Position numbers and translations under genes: made by a program. The notes beneath the pieces were generated by a model that saw nothing but the letters and a program-made list of their open reading frames with translations, did no database searches and was not told the DNA's origin. From an uncultured Ruminococcus sp. (GTDB lineage Bacteria; Bacillota_A; Clostridia; Oscillospirales; Ruminococcaceae), in contig CAMYYQ010000018.1 of assembly GCA_947303535.1 (NCBI GenBank), positions 1 through 9,428 of the forward strand: DNA of 9,428 bases, given 5' to 3'. Each line of letters begins with the position of its first letter. The stretch's first letter is position 1. Positions 1 through 7,313 of the stretch are shown here, piece by piece.

Positions 1-2113
1 CGAAGTTAAAGGTGTATGTTCCGAGAACTGAGTTCTGCTGTGTGCTGAGGTTTGTAAGACGTGCTCTTACGGATACGTTCTTTCCGGAACCGTCAAGGGT
101 CATGGGAACACTGCTCATATCAGGACAAATGATATTTCCTGAGGACTGTGCTGTGGTCTTGCCCTTTTCGTCTGTGAGGATGAAGTCGATGCTGAATCGT
201 CCGTTTGCGTCCGAAGGAAGCGGTATAGTGATATCTACCTTACCGTCGGGGATAGTACCGTCGCTGACATAAAGAGTAATTGTAGAACCGCCCTCGATCT
301 TTGTACCCTTTTCAGGATCCTGCTTGAATACGATGTTCTTCTTTTCGTATGAAGGCTCTGAAACTGTCTCTACCTTGAGGTTCTTGTATCCTGCCTTGAT
401 AACAGCGTCATCAATGCTCATGTGTGTATAGTCCTCAAGCTCAAACTGTTCTGCATTTGCGCCCATACTTACGTAGAGAACGACTGTAGAGCCCTTATAT
501 ACTTCCGTACCCTCTTCAGGTTCGGACTTGATTACATAGTTCGGATTTACTTTTCCGTCCGAACGCTTGATTATCTTACATTCAAGACCTCTGTCCTTGA
601 GCTGGAGCTTTGCAAGGTCTGCGTTGATTCCTGCAACATGAGGAACATCAACAGTCTCCATACCCTTACTGATAGTTACCTTGCAGACATCACCCTTCTT
701 GAACACTGAGCCTGCTTCGATGCTCTGCTTGATGATGCAGTTTTCATCTTTTTCGTTATACTCAGAGCCCTCGATCTGGAAGTTGATGCTGTTGCCCCAC
801 TTCTGTTCTGCCTCATAGTAGTCCATACCATAAAGCTCAGGCATCTTATTGCCGCCTCTGTTGGCATTGTTTGTAATAAGGTTACGCAGCATTGTTACAA
901 CGAAGAATACTGCAACGATGATAACAACTACAACTACTGCTGTAAGAACAGGAACTACCAGTGAAGAACGCTCTTCTTCCTCATCGTCGTCCTCGTCATC
1001 GGCATAACCGCCGTTATTGTTATAGTTATTGGTGTATGCGTCATTGTATCTCTGAGAAACAGAAGTTCCGCCGCCGTTTGCGCCTGCATTTCTGCCGCCT
1101 GCTGACATTGCAGCAGCTGCTCCTGCATAAGCAGGTGCTCCGACTGATGAAGATGCAGCCTTTGCAGCGTAGGCACTTGCTACCTCCTGTCTGCTCTCTG
1201 ACTGGATATTATTCTCAACGGAAGAATCGAGCATATCCTGCTCGCTCTCGTCATCCTCCTCGGCATAGTAACCGAATGAGATATGAGGATCAGCCTTGAA
1301 AGCTTCGATATCGCTTATCATTTCGGCAGTTGTCTGATATCTGTCCTCGGGAGCCTTTTCCATAGCTCTGAGAACTATCTCTTCGAGACCGTCAGGGATA
1401 TCAGGATTTATCTGCTTTGGACGCTCGGGGATATCATGCATATGCATAACTGCGATAGCAACGGGGTTATCGCTGTCAAATGGCTTTCTTCCCGTGAGCA
1501 TCTCGTACATCATTGCGCCTACCGAGTAGATATCGCTCTTAGCGTCTGTAACGTTGCCGCTTGCCTGCTCAGGGCTGATATAATGAACGCTTCCGATCGC
1601 CTGATCTGTAGCTGTCTTGCCCTCTTCACGGGCAAACTTGGCAATACCGAAGTCCATGACCTTTATAGTGCCGTCAGTGAACATCATAATGTTCTGCGGC
1701 TTTATATCGCGGTGGACTATACCCTTGTCGTGAGCGTGCTGAAGAGCACGGAGTATCTGTATAACGAAATGAACTGTGTCCTTCCATGAAAGGACCTTTT
1801 CCTCTTCGATATACTCTTTAAGTGTGATACCGTCGATATACTCCATAACGATATACTGTATCTTTTCAGAGAAACCAACATCGTATATCTTTACGATGTT
1901 AGGATGAGAAAGTACTGCTATCGCCTTTGACTCATTTCTGAAACGGCGAAGGAACTCTTCGTTTTCTGCAAATTCCTTTTTCAGTATTTTTATTGCTACC
2001 GTTTTGTTGTCGATAACATCAACGCCCTTGTAGACCTCAGCCATACCTCCGACGCCGATAAGCTCGGTTATCTCATATCTTCCGTCGAGCTTTTTGCCAA
2101 TGTTTTTATCCAT
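1..2113 (-). CDS. prkC: PASTA-domain Ser/Thr protein kinase (PrkC/PknB/StkP family), 3' end cut by window edge
   Basis: A membrane Ser/Thr kinase that phosphorylates cytoplasmic proteins in response to peptidoglycan-related ligands. ATG at 2113; the frame stays open to the left edge, giving 704 visible residues and no stop. The kinase domain spans about 12-272: glycine loop GVGGMA 20-25, ATP lysine K42 in VAIK, HRDIKPQN 134-141 with catalytic D136, DFG 154-156, an activation loop with T167/T169, and GSVHYISPEQA 174-184. A linker rich in Ala, Gly, Asn and acidic residues (about 285-384) leads to one membrane helix (385-409). Three external PASTA repeats follow at about 422-484, 487-551 and 556-619, then a beta-rich tail to the edge. 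This order matches the family. It sits 16 bases after the phosphatase that should reverse its action. In many Firmicutes rsgA follows; that would be off the left edge. Family assignment is very secure; the ligand is inferred from the family. Confidence 0.96.
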   Translation of the reverse strand, partial: MDKNIGKKLDGRYEITELIGVGGMAEVYKGVDVIDNKTVAIKILKKEFAENEEFLRRFRNESKAIAVLSHPNIVKIYDVGFSEKIQYIVMEYIDGITLKEYIEEEKVLSWKDTVHFVIQILRALQHAHDKGIVHRDIKPQNIMMFTDGTIKVMDFGIAKFAREEGKTATDQAIGSVHYISPEQASGNVTDAKSDIYSVGAMMYEMLTGRKPFDSDNPVAIAVMHMHDIPERPKQINPDIPDGLEEIVLRAMEKAPEDRYQTTAEMISDIEAFKADPHISFGYYAEEDDESEQDMLDSSVENNIQSESRQEVASAYAAKAASSSVGAPAYAGAAAAMSAGGRNAGANGGGTSVSQRYNDAYTNNYNNNGGYADDEDDDEEEERSSLVVPVLTAVVVVVIIVAVFFVVTMLRNLITNNANRGGNKMPELYGMDYYEAEQKWGNSINFQIEGSEYNEKDENCIIKQSIEAGSVFKKGDVCKVTISKGMETVDVPHVAGINADLAKLQLKDRGLECKIIKRSDGKVNPNYVIKSEPEEGTEVYKGSTVVLYVSMGANAEQFELEDYTHMSIDDAVIKAGYKNLKVETVSEPSYEKKNIVFKQDPEKGTKIEGGSTITLYVSDGTIPDGKVDITIPLPSDANGRFSIDFILTDEKGKTTAQSSGNIICPDMSSVPMTLDGSGKNVSVRARLTNLSTQQNSVLGTYTFNF

Positions 2114-2120
2114 TTCCTTT

Positions 2121-2126
2121 CCTCCT
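2121..2126 (-). promoter_or_regulatory. Ribosome binding site of the kinase gene
   Basis: A perfect AGGAGG on the minus strand, 7 bases before the ATG at 2113. It lies in the 16-base gap between the phosphatase TAA (2130-2132) and the kinase start. It is one of the strongest sites in the window and supports the chosen kinase start. Confidence 0.85.
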
Positions 2127-2129
2127 GCG

Positions 2130-2858
2130 TTAGTCAGAAATTACCGCAACAGTTACATTGTCACGGCCGCCCTTTGCGAGAGCTAATTTAATAAGTTCGT
2201 CTGCAACATCATCAAAATCAGAGTTTAGTATGACGCTGTATATCTCATCGTCGCTGCAATAACCCGAAAGTCCGTCAGAGCAAAGCAGCAGGCTGATTTT
2301 ATTATCCTCATAATCAAGCATAAATGTATCTGTAAGCACTGTTTTTTCTACGCCTACCGCTCGGACGAGCATATGCTTCTGAGGGTGTACTTCCATTTCC
2401 TCCTCGGTGATCTTTCCCTGTTCAAAGAGGAGAGCGGCTACGTTATGATCTGTAGTTATCCTTACGAGCCCCGTATCCGTTATAAGATATGCTCTGCTGT
2501 CACCGACATTGGCTATGAAAGCTGTTTTCTTGTTGACAAAGGCAGCCACACAGGTCGTTCCCATGCCGAAATTCTTGAAATCGAACCTTGCCCGTGTATA
2601 TATCACGGAATTAGCTGCCGAGATCGAGGAGATAAGGAGTTTACGGATCTCTTCATCGCTCAGACTCTCTTTGTAATCCGCCGAAAAACGCTGGAAGAAT
2701 TCTTCTATTGCAAGCTCGCTGGCTTCCTTGCCCGCACGCTCGCCTCCCATACCGTCACATACCACGGCGAGAACATTATGGCCGAAATATTCGCATCTCA
2801 CTGCGTCCTGGTTTTCTTCGCGCATGAGACCGATATCCGTGCCAAAGCGAAATCTCAA
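2130..2858 (-). CDS. prpC: PP2C-family (PPM) Ser/Thr protein phosphatase, PrpC/Stp type
   Basis: A soluble metal-dependent phosphatase that removes phosphate from Ser/Thr residues. Its likely targets are the neighbouring kinase and its substrates. At 242 residues it is typical for bacterial Stp/PrpC. Family motifs appear in order: TDIG 7-10, RxxNQD 13-18 (D18 metal ligand), DGMGG 35-39, GMGTTC 98-103, VGDSRAY 118-124, TxDHN 136-139, CSDGLSG 193-199 and GRDNVTV 231-237 with metal ligand D233. The start is TTG, not ATG. It overlaps the rlmN stop by four bases (TTGA, 2855-2858) and has a GGGGGTG site 7 bases upstream. The next ATG (residue 12) would remove the conserved TDIG strand, so TTG is preferred. 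In the first motif Gln replaces the more usual Glu (NQD for NED), a change the family tolerates. Phosphatase before kinase is the standard Firmicute order. Confidence 0.95.
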   Translation of the reverse strand: MRFRFGTDIGLMREENQDAVRCEYFGHNVLAVVCDGMGGERAGKEASELAIEEFFQRFSADYKESLSDEEIRKLLISSISAANSVIYTRARFDFKNFGMGTTCVAAFVNKKTAFIANVGDSRAYLITDTGLVRITTDHNVAALLFEQGKITEEEMEVHPQKHMLVRAVGVEKTVLTDTFMLDYEDNKISLLLCSDGLSGYCSDDEIYSVILNSDFDDVADELIKLALAKGGRDNVTVAVISD

Positions 2859-3913
2859 GTATCCGCACCCCCATTCTTTTCATTCTGCTGTGCAGCATCG
2901 CGTCTAAGCTGACCGCACGCTGCTTCGATATCGCTGCCGAGAGTTCTTCTTACGGTAGCGTTTATCCCCCGCCTGCCAAGCAGTTTTGCGAATTCCGCAA
3001 CGCCTGAACGGGCTGTATGATAATTTCGTTCCCTTACCTTATTAACGGGTATAAGGTTAACATGGCAATTCATTCCCCTCAGCAGCTTTGCCAGCTTATC
3101 GGCATCTGCGGGCGAGGAATTAACATCGTCGATAACGGCATATTCAAAGGTGACACGCCGTCCCGTCTTATCGATATAATATCTGCAAGCCTCGATAAGG
3201 CTCGGAAGATCATACTTTTTATTTACTGGCATTATCTCGCTTCGTCCCTCGTTATCCGCACAGTGAAGTGATACCGAAAGGGTAAGCTGCAATTTCTTGT
3301 CTGCCAGTTCATATATACGCGGTACGATACCGCAGGTAGAAAGTGAAACGTGACGAAGGCTCATATCATTGCCGTCCTTATGGGACAACAGATGCAGGAA
3401 CTTCATAACGTTGTCAAAATTGTCAAGGGGTTCACCGATGCCCATGAGCACCACTCCCGAGACACGTTTGCCTGAATCACGTTCAGCCTCGTAGATCTGC
3501 AATAAAATCTCCGAGGCAGTAAGACTTCTGACATAGCCTGCTATAGTTGAAGCGCAGAAGTTGCACCCCATTTTACAGCCCACCTGAGTAGACACGCAGA
3601 TGCTGTAACCATAGTTGTATTCCATGAGTACAGTCTCGACGAAATTACCGTCAGAAAGCCTATAAAGATATTTTACCGTATTATCTATAGCAGATTCAAG
3701 CCTTTTCTGCACAAATAGTCCATTTATACAAAAAATTTCGTTCAGGCTGCGGCGTAATTGGACAGATATATCAGTCATTTTGTCGAAATCAAGGACTCTT
3801 TTCACGTGCAGCCACTGAAAGATCTGCTTTGCACGGAATTTCTTCTCGCCGATGCTCGTCAGTATTTCCGCAAGCTCGTCAAGATCAAGACTGAGGATAT
3901 CGACTTTTTCCAA
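2855..3913 (-). CDS. rlmN: Dual-specificity 23S rRNA (A2503-C2) / tRNA (A37-C2) methyltransferase RlmN
   Basis: A cytoplasmic radical-SAM enzyme that methylates C2 of adenine 2503 in 23S rRNA, and of A37 in some tRNAs, affecting decoding accuracy and peptidyl-transferase function. The 352 residues are a usual length. The iron-sulfur motif is C113-x3-C117-x2-C120, and the SAM-contact motif GIGEP is at 158-162. The two catalytic cysteines typical of the family are present: C106, seven residues before the cluster as in E. coli, and C333 in the C-terminal SDIEAACGQL stretch, the one expected to carry the methyl group. The start is TTG at 3913. The rsmB stop TAA lies in the same frame four codons upstream, and no ATG occurs before residue 46, so TTG is effectively forced. 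The nine-base gap to rsmB carries the ribosome site. The last ~12 residues are a polar, poorly conserved tail that overlaps the phosphatase start. Confidence 0.97.
   Translation of the reverse strand: MEKVDILSLDLDELAEILTSIGEKKFRAKQIFQWLHVKRVLDFDKMTDISVQLRRSLNEIFCINGLFVQKRLESAIDNTVKYLYRLSDGNFVETVLMEYNYGYSICVSTQVGCKMGCNFCASTIAGYVRSLTASEILLQIYEAERDSGKRVSGVVLMGIGEPLDNFDNVMKFLHLLSHKDGNDMSLRHVSLSTCGIVPRIYELADKKLQLTLSVSLHCADNEGRSEIMPVNKKYDLPSLIEACRYYIDKTGRRVTFEYAVIDDVNSSPADADKLAKLLRGMNCHVNLIPVNKVRERNYHTARSGVAEFAKLLGRRGINATVRRTLGSDIEAACGQLRRDAAQQNEKNGGADT
2866..2872 (-). promoter_or_regulatory. Ribosome binding site deciding the TTG start of the phosphatase
   Basis: GGGGGTG on the minus strand, one base off GGAGGTG, placed 7 bases before TTG at 2858. 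It lies inside the last codons of rlmN. Its spacing supports the TTG start over the ATG eleven codons further in. Confidence 0.65.
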
Positions 3914-3918
3914 TTTAT

Positions 3919-3924
3919 CACCTT
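3919..3924 (-). promoter_or_regulatory. Ribosome binding site of rlmN, overlapping the rsmB stop
   Basis: AAGGTG on the minus strand, 5 bases before the TTG start at 3913. Its first two bases belong to the rsmB stop codon (TAAGGTG), so ribosomes ending rsmB finish on the next gene's loading site. It is weaker than the AGGAGG sites in the window. Confidence 0.6.
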
Positions 3925-5215
3925 ACTTTTTCCTGAATTTTGCAATAAAGAAACCGCTGCCGAATTTCGGCGGCATAAGTGTAGCCATAGTGCCGAATTT
4001 CTCTCCCAGCATCTCAGGAAGCTCAATTGCTTCCAACTCGGGATGTTCGCGGAGAAGTCTTTCACAGACCTGCTCATTTTCGGCTTTTCGCACTGTACAG
4101 GTTGAGTATACGAGAGTACCTCCCGATTCAAGATAGTTCAGTGCGTTGCACACTATTTTATATTGTATATCAGGGAGCCCTGCAAAGTCTGAGATATTCT
4201 TATACTTTATCTCGGGCTTGCTGCCAATGACTCCCAGTCCCGAACAAGGGACATCGCAGAGTATCTTAGTGAATTTCGGCAAGTCGGGATTGAAAACAGT
4301 CGCGTCCCCTGCCGCTGCTTTTATATTGGTGAGACCGAGTCTCTCCGCACCCTTGCGTATGAGCTCGGCACGTTTTTCATGCAGGTCAAAGGCGTATATC
4401 TCGCCTTTACCGTTCATCAGCTCCGCCATAGTAAAGGTCTTGCCGCCGGGAGCTGCGCATATATCCAGGACTCTGTCCCGCTCAGTGGGAGCAAGAGCTT
4501 CACAGCAGAACTGCGAGGCAAGTCCCTGAACGTGGAAATAGCCTTTTCTGAAAGCTTCCGTTGCCGTTAAGTCACCGCTTTCCACGGTGTAGCAGCAATC
4601 CCTCAGCTTTTCGGCTTTGATGCCGCCAAGTGCTTCATAAAATACTTTTTCATTACATATTAACGCATTAAGGCGCAGATATGTGACACTCTTTTCAAGA
4701 GAATTTTTCAGAAATTCTTCTGCCTTTTCTGCACCATAATCATCAGTGAGACTTTTCACCAGCTCAGCAGGTGCAGAATACTTCACGGACATTGCTTCTA
4801 CACTGTTTTTCGGGAGCTTTATTTCCTTGCCGCTGCGGATAAAGTTTCGCAGTACTGCATTTACCATGCCCGAAGCACTTGTCTTGCGGAATTTCTTCGC
4901 AAGTGCAACGCTTTCGTTTACAGCTGCATTGTCAGGAACACTGTCCATATACATTATCTGGTAGATTCCGCAGCGCAGAATATTAAGGATAATGCTGTCA
5001 AGCTTTGCTATGGGACGTGAGCTGAGTCCGCCGATGATGTGGTCGAGAGTCAGCTTACGCTCTATAACTCCGTAATAAACAGCAGAGCACATCTTCTTTC
5101 CCCTGTCGTCAAGGTCAGAGGCTTTAAGACCGCTGTCCAGCTGCAAATTCGAGTAGCTTCCGCTGCTGAAGGTCTTATCGAGAAGCTTTACAGCAAGGTA
5201 TCTCGGGTCTGTCAT
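3923..5215 (-). CDS. rsmB: 16S rRNA (cytosine967-C5)-methyltransferase RsmB
   Basis: A cytoplasmic enzyme that uses SAM to methylate C5 of cytosine 967 (E. coli numbering) in 16S rRNA. At 430 residues it is normal for RsmB/Fmu. An N-terminal NusB-like RNA-binding domain (about 4-127) is followed by a linker and a Rossmann methyltransferase domain (about 160-430). The SAM-binding motif CAAPGGKT is at 253-260. The two active-site cysteines are C324 in DVPCSGLG (321-328) and C373 in STCT (371-374), the latter being the expected nucleophile. ATG at 5215 shares its A with the metallopeptidase stop (TAATG). No strong ribosome site precedes it, only a poor AAAAGAAG, so it probably relies on re-initiation after the upstream gene. 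The NusB fusion and the fmt/rlmN context separate it from RsmF-type relatives. Confidence 0.96.
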   Translation of the reverse strand: MTDPRYLAVKLLDKTFSSGSYSNLQLDSGLKASDLDDRGKKMCSAVYYGVIERKLTLDHIIGGLSSRPIAKLDSIILNILRCGIYQIMYMDSVPDNAAVNESVALAKKFRKTSASGMVNAVLRNFIRSGKEIKLPKNSVEAMSVKYSAPAELVKSLTDDYGAEKAEEFLKNSLEKSVTYLRLNALICNEKVFYEALGGIKAEKLRDCCYTVESGDLTATEAFRKGYFHVQGLASQFCCEALAPTERDRVLDICAAPGGKTFTMAELMNGKGEIYAFDLHEKRAELIRKGAERLGLTNIKAAAGDATVFNPDLPKFTKILCDVPCSGLGVIGSKPEIKYKNISDFAGLPDIQYKIVCNALNYLESGGTLVYSTCTVRKAENEQVCERLLREHPELEAIELPEMLGEKFGTMATLMPPKFGSGFFIAKFRKK

Positions 5216-5889
5216 TATCTTCTTTTCACTGATGCAAGAAGTCTGAGAAGCTGTATAATTGATGCTACGAGAGCTGCAACATATGTCATAGCAGCTGCTG
5301 TGAGTACCTTCTTAGCCTTTGGTACTTCGTCCATTTCAAGGATACCGTCATTTTCAAGAGTCTTTAAAGCTCTGCCGCTTGCATTGAACTCGCATGGAAG
5401 CGTAACGATCTGGAAAAGAACTACTGCTGCAAACATTGCGATAGCTACATATATAAGAGTAGTACCGATAGCCATCTGGCTGAGAAGAAAACCGAGAATT
5501 AATACAAAATACCAGAAACGTGAACAGATATTTGTAGCAGGAACTATCTTGCTTCTTATTACAATAGGAGTATAGTTCTCAGCGTGCTGACAGGCATGAC
5601 CGCACTCGTGAGCAGCTACGCCGATAGCAGCTACAGAAGTATTGCCATAGCATGAATCTGAAAGTCTTACAACATTTGCTCTTGGATCATAGTGGTCGCT
5701 GAGGCTGCCTTTGATATGCTCGATACCAACATGAGAAAGACCGTTTGCATCAAGTATCCTTCTTGCAACTTCATCAGCAGTAAGTCCTCTTGAATTGCTT
5801 ACCTTGCTGTACTTATTGAAAGTTGTCGTTACATTTATCTGTGCGATGAGCGGCAGCAAGATCATTAATAAAAGTCCTATTATACCCAT
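5215..5889 (-). CDS. Membrane zinc metallopeptidase, YugP-like (Zn_peptidase_2 family)
   Basis: A predicted integral-membrane zinc protease of unknown substrate. Its 224 residues match the B. subtilis YugP class. The zinc motif HECGH is at 94-98; E167 in the conserved CEFNAS stretch (166-171) is a likely third ligand. The family signature DHYDPR (65-70) followed by VRLS (74-77) precedes the active site. Hydrophobic segments suggest membrane helices at about 1-20, 126-160 (probably two) and 196-218. ATG at 5889 has a perfect AAGGAGG five bases upstream. It lies between fmt and rsmB, a place it occupies in many Clostridia, while B. subtilis lacks it there. Co-transcription with translation genes does not reveal its role; membrane-protein turnover would be a guess. 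Family assignment is secure, function is not. Confidence 0.9.
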   Translation of the reverse strand: MGIIGLLLMILLPLIAQINVTTTFNKYSKVSNSRGLTADEVARRILDANGLSHVGIEHIKGSLSDHYDPRANVVRLSDSCYGNTSVAAIGVAAHECGHACQHAENYTPIVIRSKIVPATNICSRFWYFVLILGFLLSQMAIGTTLIYVAIAMFAAVVLFQIVTLPCEFNASGRALKTLENDGILEMDEVPKAKKVLTAAAMTYVAALVASIIQLLRLLASVKRR

Positions 5890-5894
5890 ATTTT

Positions 5895-5901
5895 CCTCCT
5901 T
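5895..5901 (-). promoter_or_regulatory. Ribosome binding site of the zinc metallopeptidase, overlapping the fmt stop
   Basis: AAGGAGG on the minus strand, 5 bases before the ATG at 5889. It runs straight out of the fmt stop codon (TAAGGAGG), the same stop-into-site layout seen at the rsmB/rlmN junction. Confidence 0.85.
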
Positions 5902-6829
5902 AGCCGAGTATCTCTCCCTCGGTAAGCTTCTTGCCTCTGAGGAAGTCCTCTGTGTTCATGCGTTTTTTGCCCTCAGGCTGAACTTCGCGGAATATTACCG
6001 CACCGCCGTCGCCGCACTTTACTGCAAAGCTCTTTGTATCGACAACAGCTCCGTTCTCAGCATTGGGGTACTTTTTATCGGAAAGCTCTGATCTGAATAC
6101 TTTCAGGCGTTTGCCCTCAAGCATTGCAAAACCTGTAACTCCGCGGATAGTATTGTGTATATCCTCAGCAGACTTTGAAAAGTCCAGCGCACTCATCTCT
6201 TTACGTATCATAGGTGAATAGCAGCTGAGACTGTCGTCCTGAACTTCGGGGTGAAGATCGCCGCTTTCGATAGCTTTTAAAGTCTCTGCGAGCACTTCGC
6301 CGCCCATGTCGGAAAGTCTCGCATAAAGCTCCTCATAGGTCTCATTTTCGCCTATTTCAGTGCTTTTCTTGATGAGCATATCACCTGTGTCAAGTCCCTC
6401 GCTCATCTGCATGGAAGTAACACCTGTCTCCTTTTCACCGTTGAGTATTACCCAGTTTATAGGAGCTGCGCCCCTGTATTTCGGCAAAAGTGAAGCGTGT
6501 ATATTCACACAGCCATGCTTCGGAAGCTCAAGTACTTCCTTAGGGAGTATCTGACCGTAAGCGGTAACGACTATCAGCTCGGGAGCTATGTCGCGAAGCG
6601 TTTTCATAGCCTCCTCTGCATCTTCGCCCTTTCTCAGTGAAAGTGGCTGATATACAGGAATATCATACTCCTGTGCAGCAGCCTTTACAGGCGTAGGTAT
6701 GAGCTTATAGCCTCTTCCCTTAGGCTTATCCGGCTGAGTGAACACTGCTGCGATCTCATGTCCGCTCTCTGCAAGAGTACGCAGACAAGGTACTGCAAAA
6801 TCAGGTGTTCCCATAAATACTATTTTCAT
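5900..6829 (-). CDS. fmt: Methionyl-tRNA formyltransferase
   Basis: Transfers a formyl group from 10-formyltetrahydrofolate to Met-tRNA(fMet), making the initiator tRNA used in bacterial translation. The 309 residues are a typical length. GTPDFAVP (7-14) opens the N-terminal domain. The catalytic triad by homology is N109, H111 and D147 (in GLDTGD 145-150), and SLLPKYRGAAPI (113-124) is the family signature. The C-terminal tRNA-binding domain covers about 205-309. ATG at 6829 overlaps the def stop by four bases (ATGA), and GAGGAG at 6838-6843, inside def, lies 8 bases upstream. Pairing with def joins the enzyme that adds the formyl group with the one that removes it from finished proteins. 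Nothing looks damaged. Confidence 0.98.
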   Translation of the reverse strand: MKIVFMGTPDFAVPCLRTLAESGHEIAAVFTQPDKPKGRGYKLIPTPVKAAAQEYDIPVYQPLSLRKGEDAEEAMKTLRDIAPELIVVTAYGQILPKEVLELPKHGCVNIHASLLPKYRGAAPINWVILNGEKETGVTSMQMSEGLDTGDMLIKKSTEIGENETYEELYARLSDMGGEVLAETLKAIESGDLHPEVQDDSLSCYSPMIRKEMSALDFSKSAEDIHNTIRGVTGFAMLEGKRLKVFRSELSDKKYPNAENGAVVDTKSFAVKCGDGGAVIFREVQPEGKKRMNTEDFLRGKKLTEGEILG

Positions 6830-7296
6830 TTTTTCGGCTCCTCTGGTACAAAGAATTCTTCGACTATTTCTGTAAATATATGACCGTCAAGATGATCGTT
6901 CTCATGGCAGGTACACTGTGCGCCAAGCTCTGTGAAATCGCGCTCGAACCAGTTTCCGTTCCTGTCCTGAGCTTTAAGGTGGCAGCTCATAGGTCTTGTA
7001 ACATAGCCCCATATATTCGGGCATGAAAGGCAGCCCTCCTGCACACGCTGTTTACCCTCTTTTTTGGTAACTTCGGGATTGATAGCTTCGACGATATCAT
7101 TCTCATCAAGGTGCATGATGAATATTCTTCTGCATAAGCCTATCTGCGGAGCTGCAAGACCAACGCCCTCAGCCTTGTCGAGAGTCTCATGCATATCATC
7201 GAGAAGCTGTGCAAGCTTTTCGTCAAACTTCTCCACAGGCTTGCAAACCTTGTGGAGCACTTCGTCCTTATCTGTTAAAATTCTTCTAAGTGCCAT
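6826..7296 (-). CDS. def: Peptide deformylase
   Basis: A cytoplasmic metalloenzyme that removes the N-formyl group from new proteins as they leave the ribosome. It has 156 residues. All three family motifs are present: GVGLAAPQIG (44-53), EGCLSCP (87-93) with metal-binding C89, and HENDH (131-135) with metal ligands H131 and H135 and catalytic E132. The residue before HExxDH is Cys (C130) where E. coli has Gln; I believe such variants occur in Clostridia. ATG at 7296 gives the usual MALR start. AGGA-type sites lie 4 and 9 bases upstream in the 17-base gap after priA. The last seven residues (PEEPKK region) form a short charged tail overlapping the fmt start. Confidence 0.97.
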   Translation of the reverse strand: MALRRILTDKDEVLHKVCKPVEKFDEKLAQLLDDMHETLDKAEGVGLAAPQIGLCRRIFIMHLDENDIVEAINPEVTKKEGKQRVQEGCLSCPNIWGYVTRPMSCHLKAQDRNGNWFERDFTELGAQCTCHENDHLDGHIFTEIVEEFFVPEEPKK

Positions 7297-7313
7297 TTTA
7301 TCCTATCCTTTTC

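Noticed and set aside
1283..1789. 168-codon open frame on the plus strand opposite the kinase domain
   Set aside because: It is antisense to a clearly conserved kinase domain, has no family motifs and no ribosome site, and reflects the codon bias of the real gene.
2373..2912. 179-codon plus-strand frame across the phosphatase and the end of rlmN
   Set aside because: It spans two real genes on the other strand and has no recognisable motif.
3911..3925. Possible readthrough fusion of RsmB and RlmN, as both are in the same frame with one TAA and three codons between them
   Set aside because: TAA is an efficient stop, a ribosome site overlaps it, and both proteins are complete alone; nothing suggests recoding.
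5039..5575. 178-codon plus-strand frame across the rsmB start and the metallopeptidase
   Set aside because: It crosses a gene junction on the opposite strand. Its hydrophobic look comes from antisense of membrane-helix codons.
7297..7313. Promoter or terminator in the 17-base priA-def gap, the largest gap in the window
   Set aside because: It holds only AGGA-type ribosome sites; no hairpin and no -35/-10 pair fits in it.
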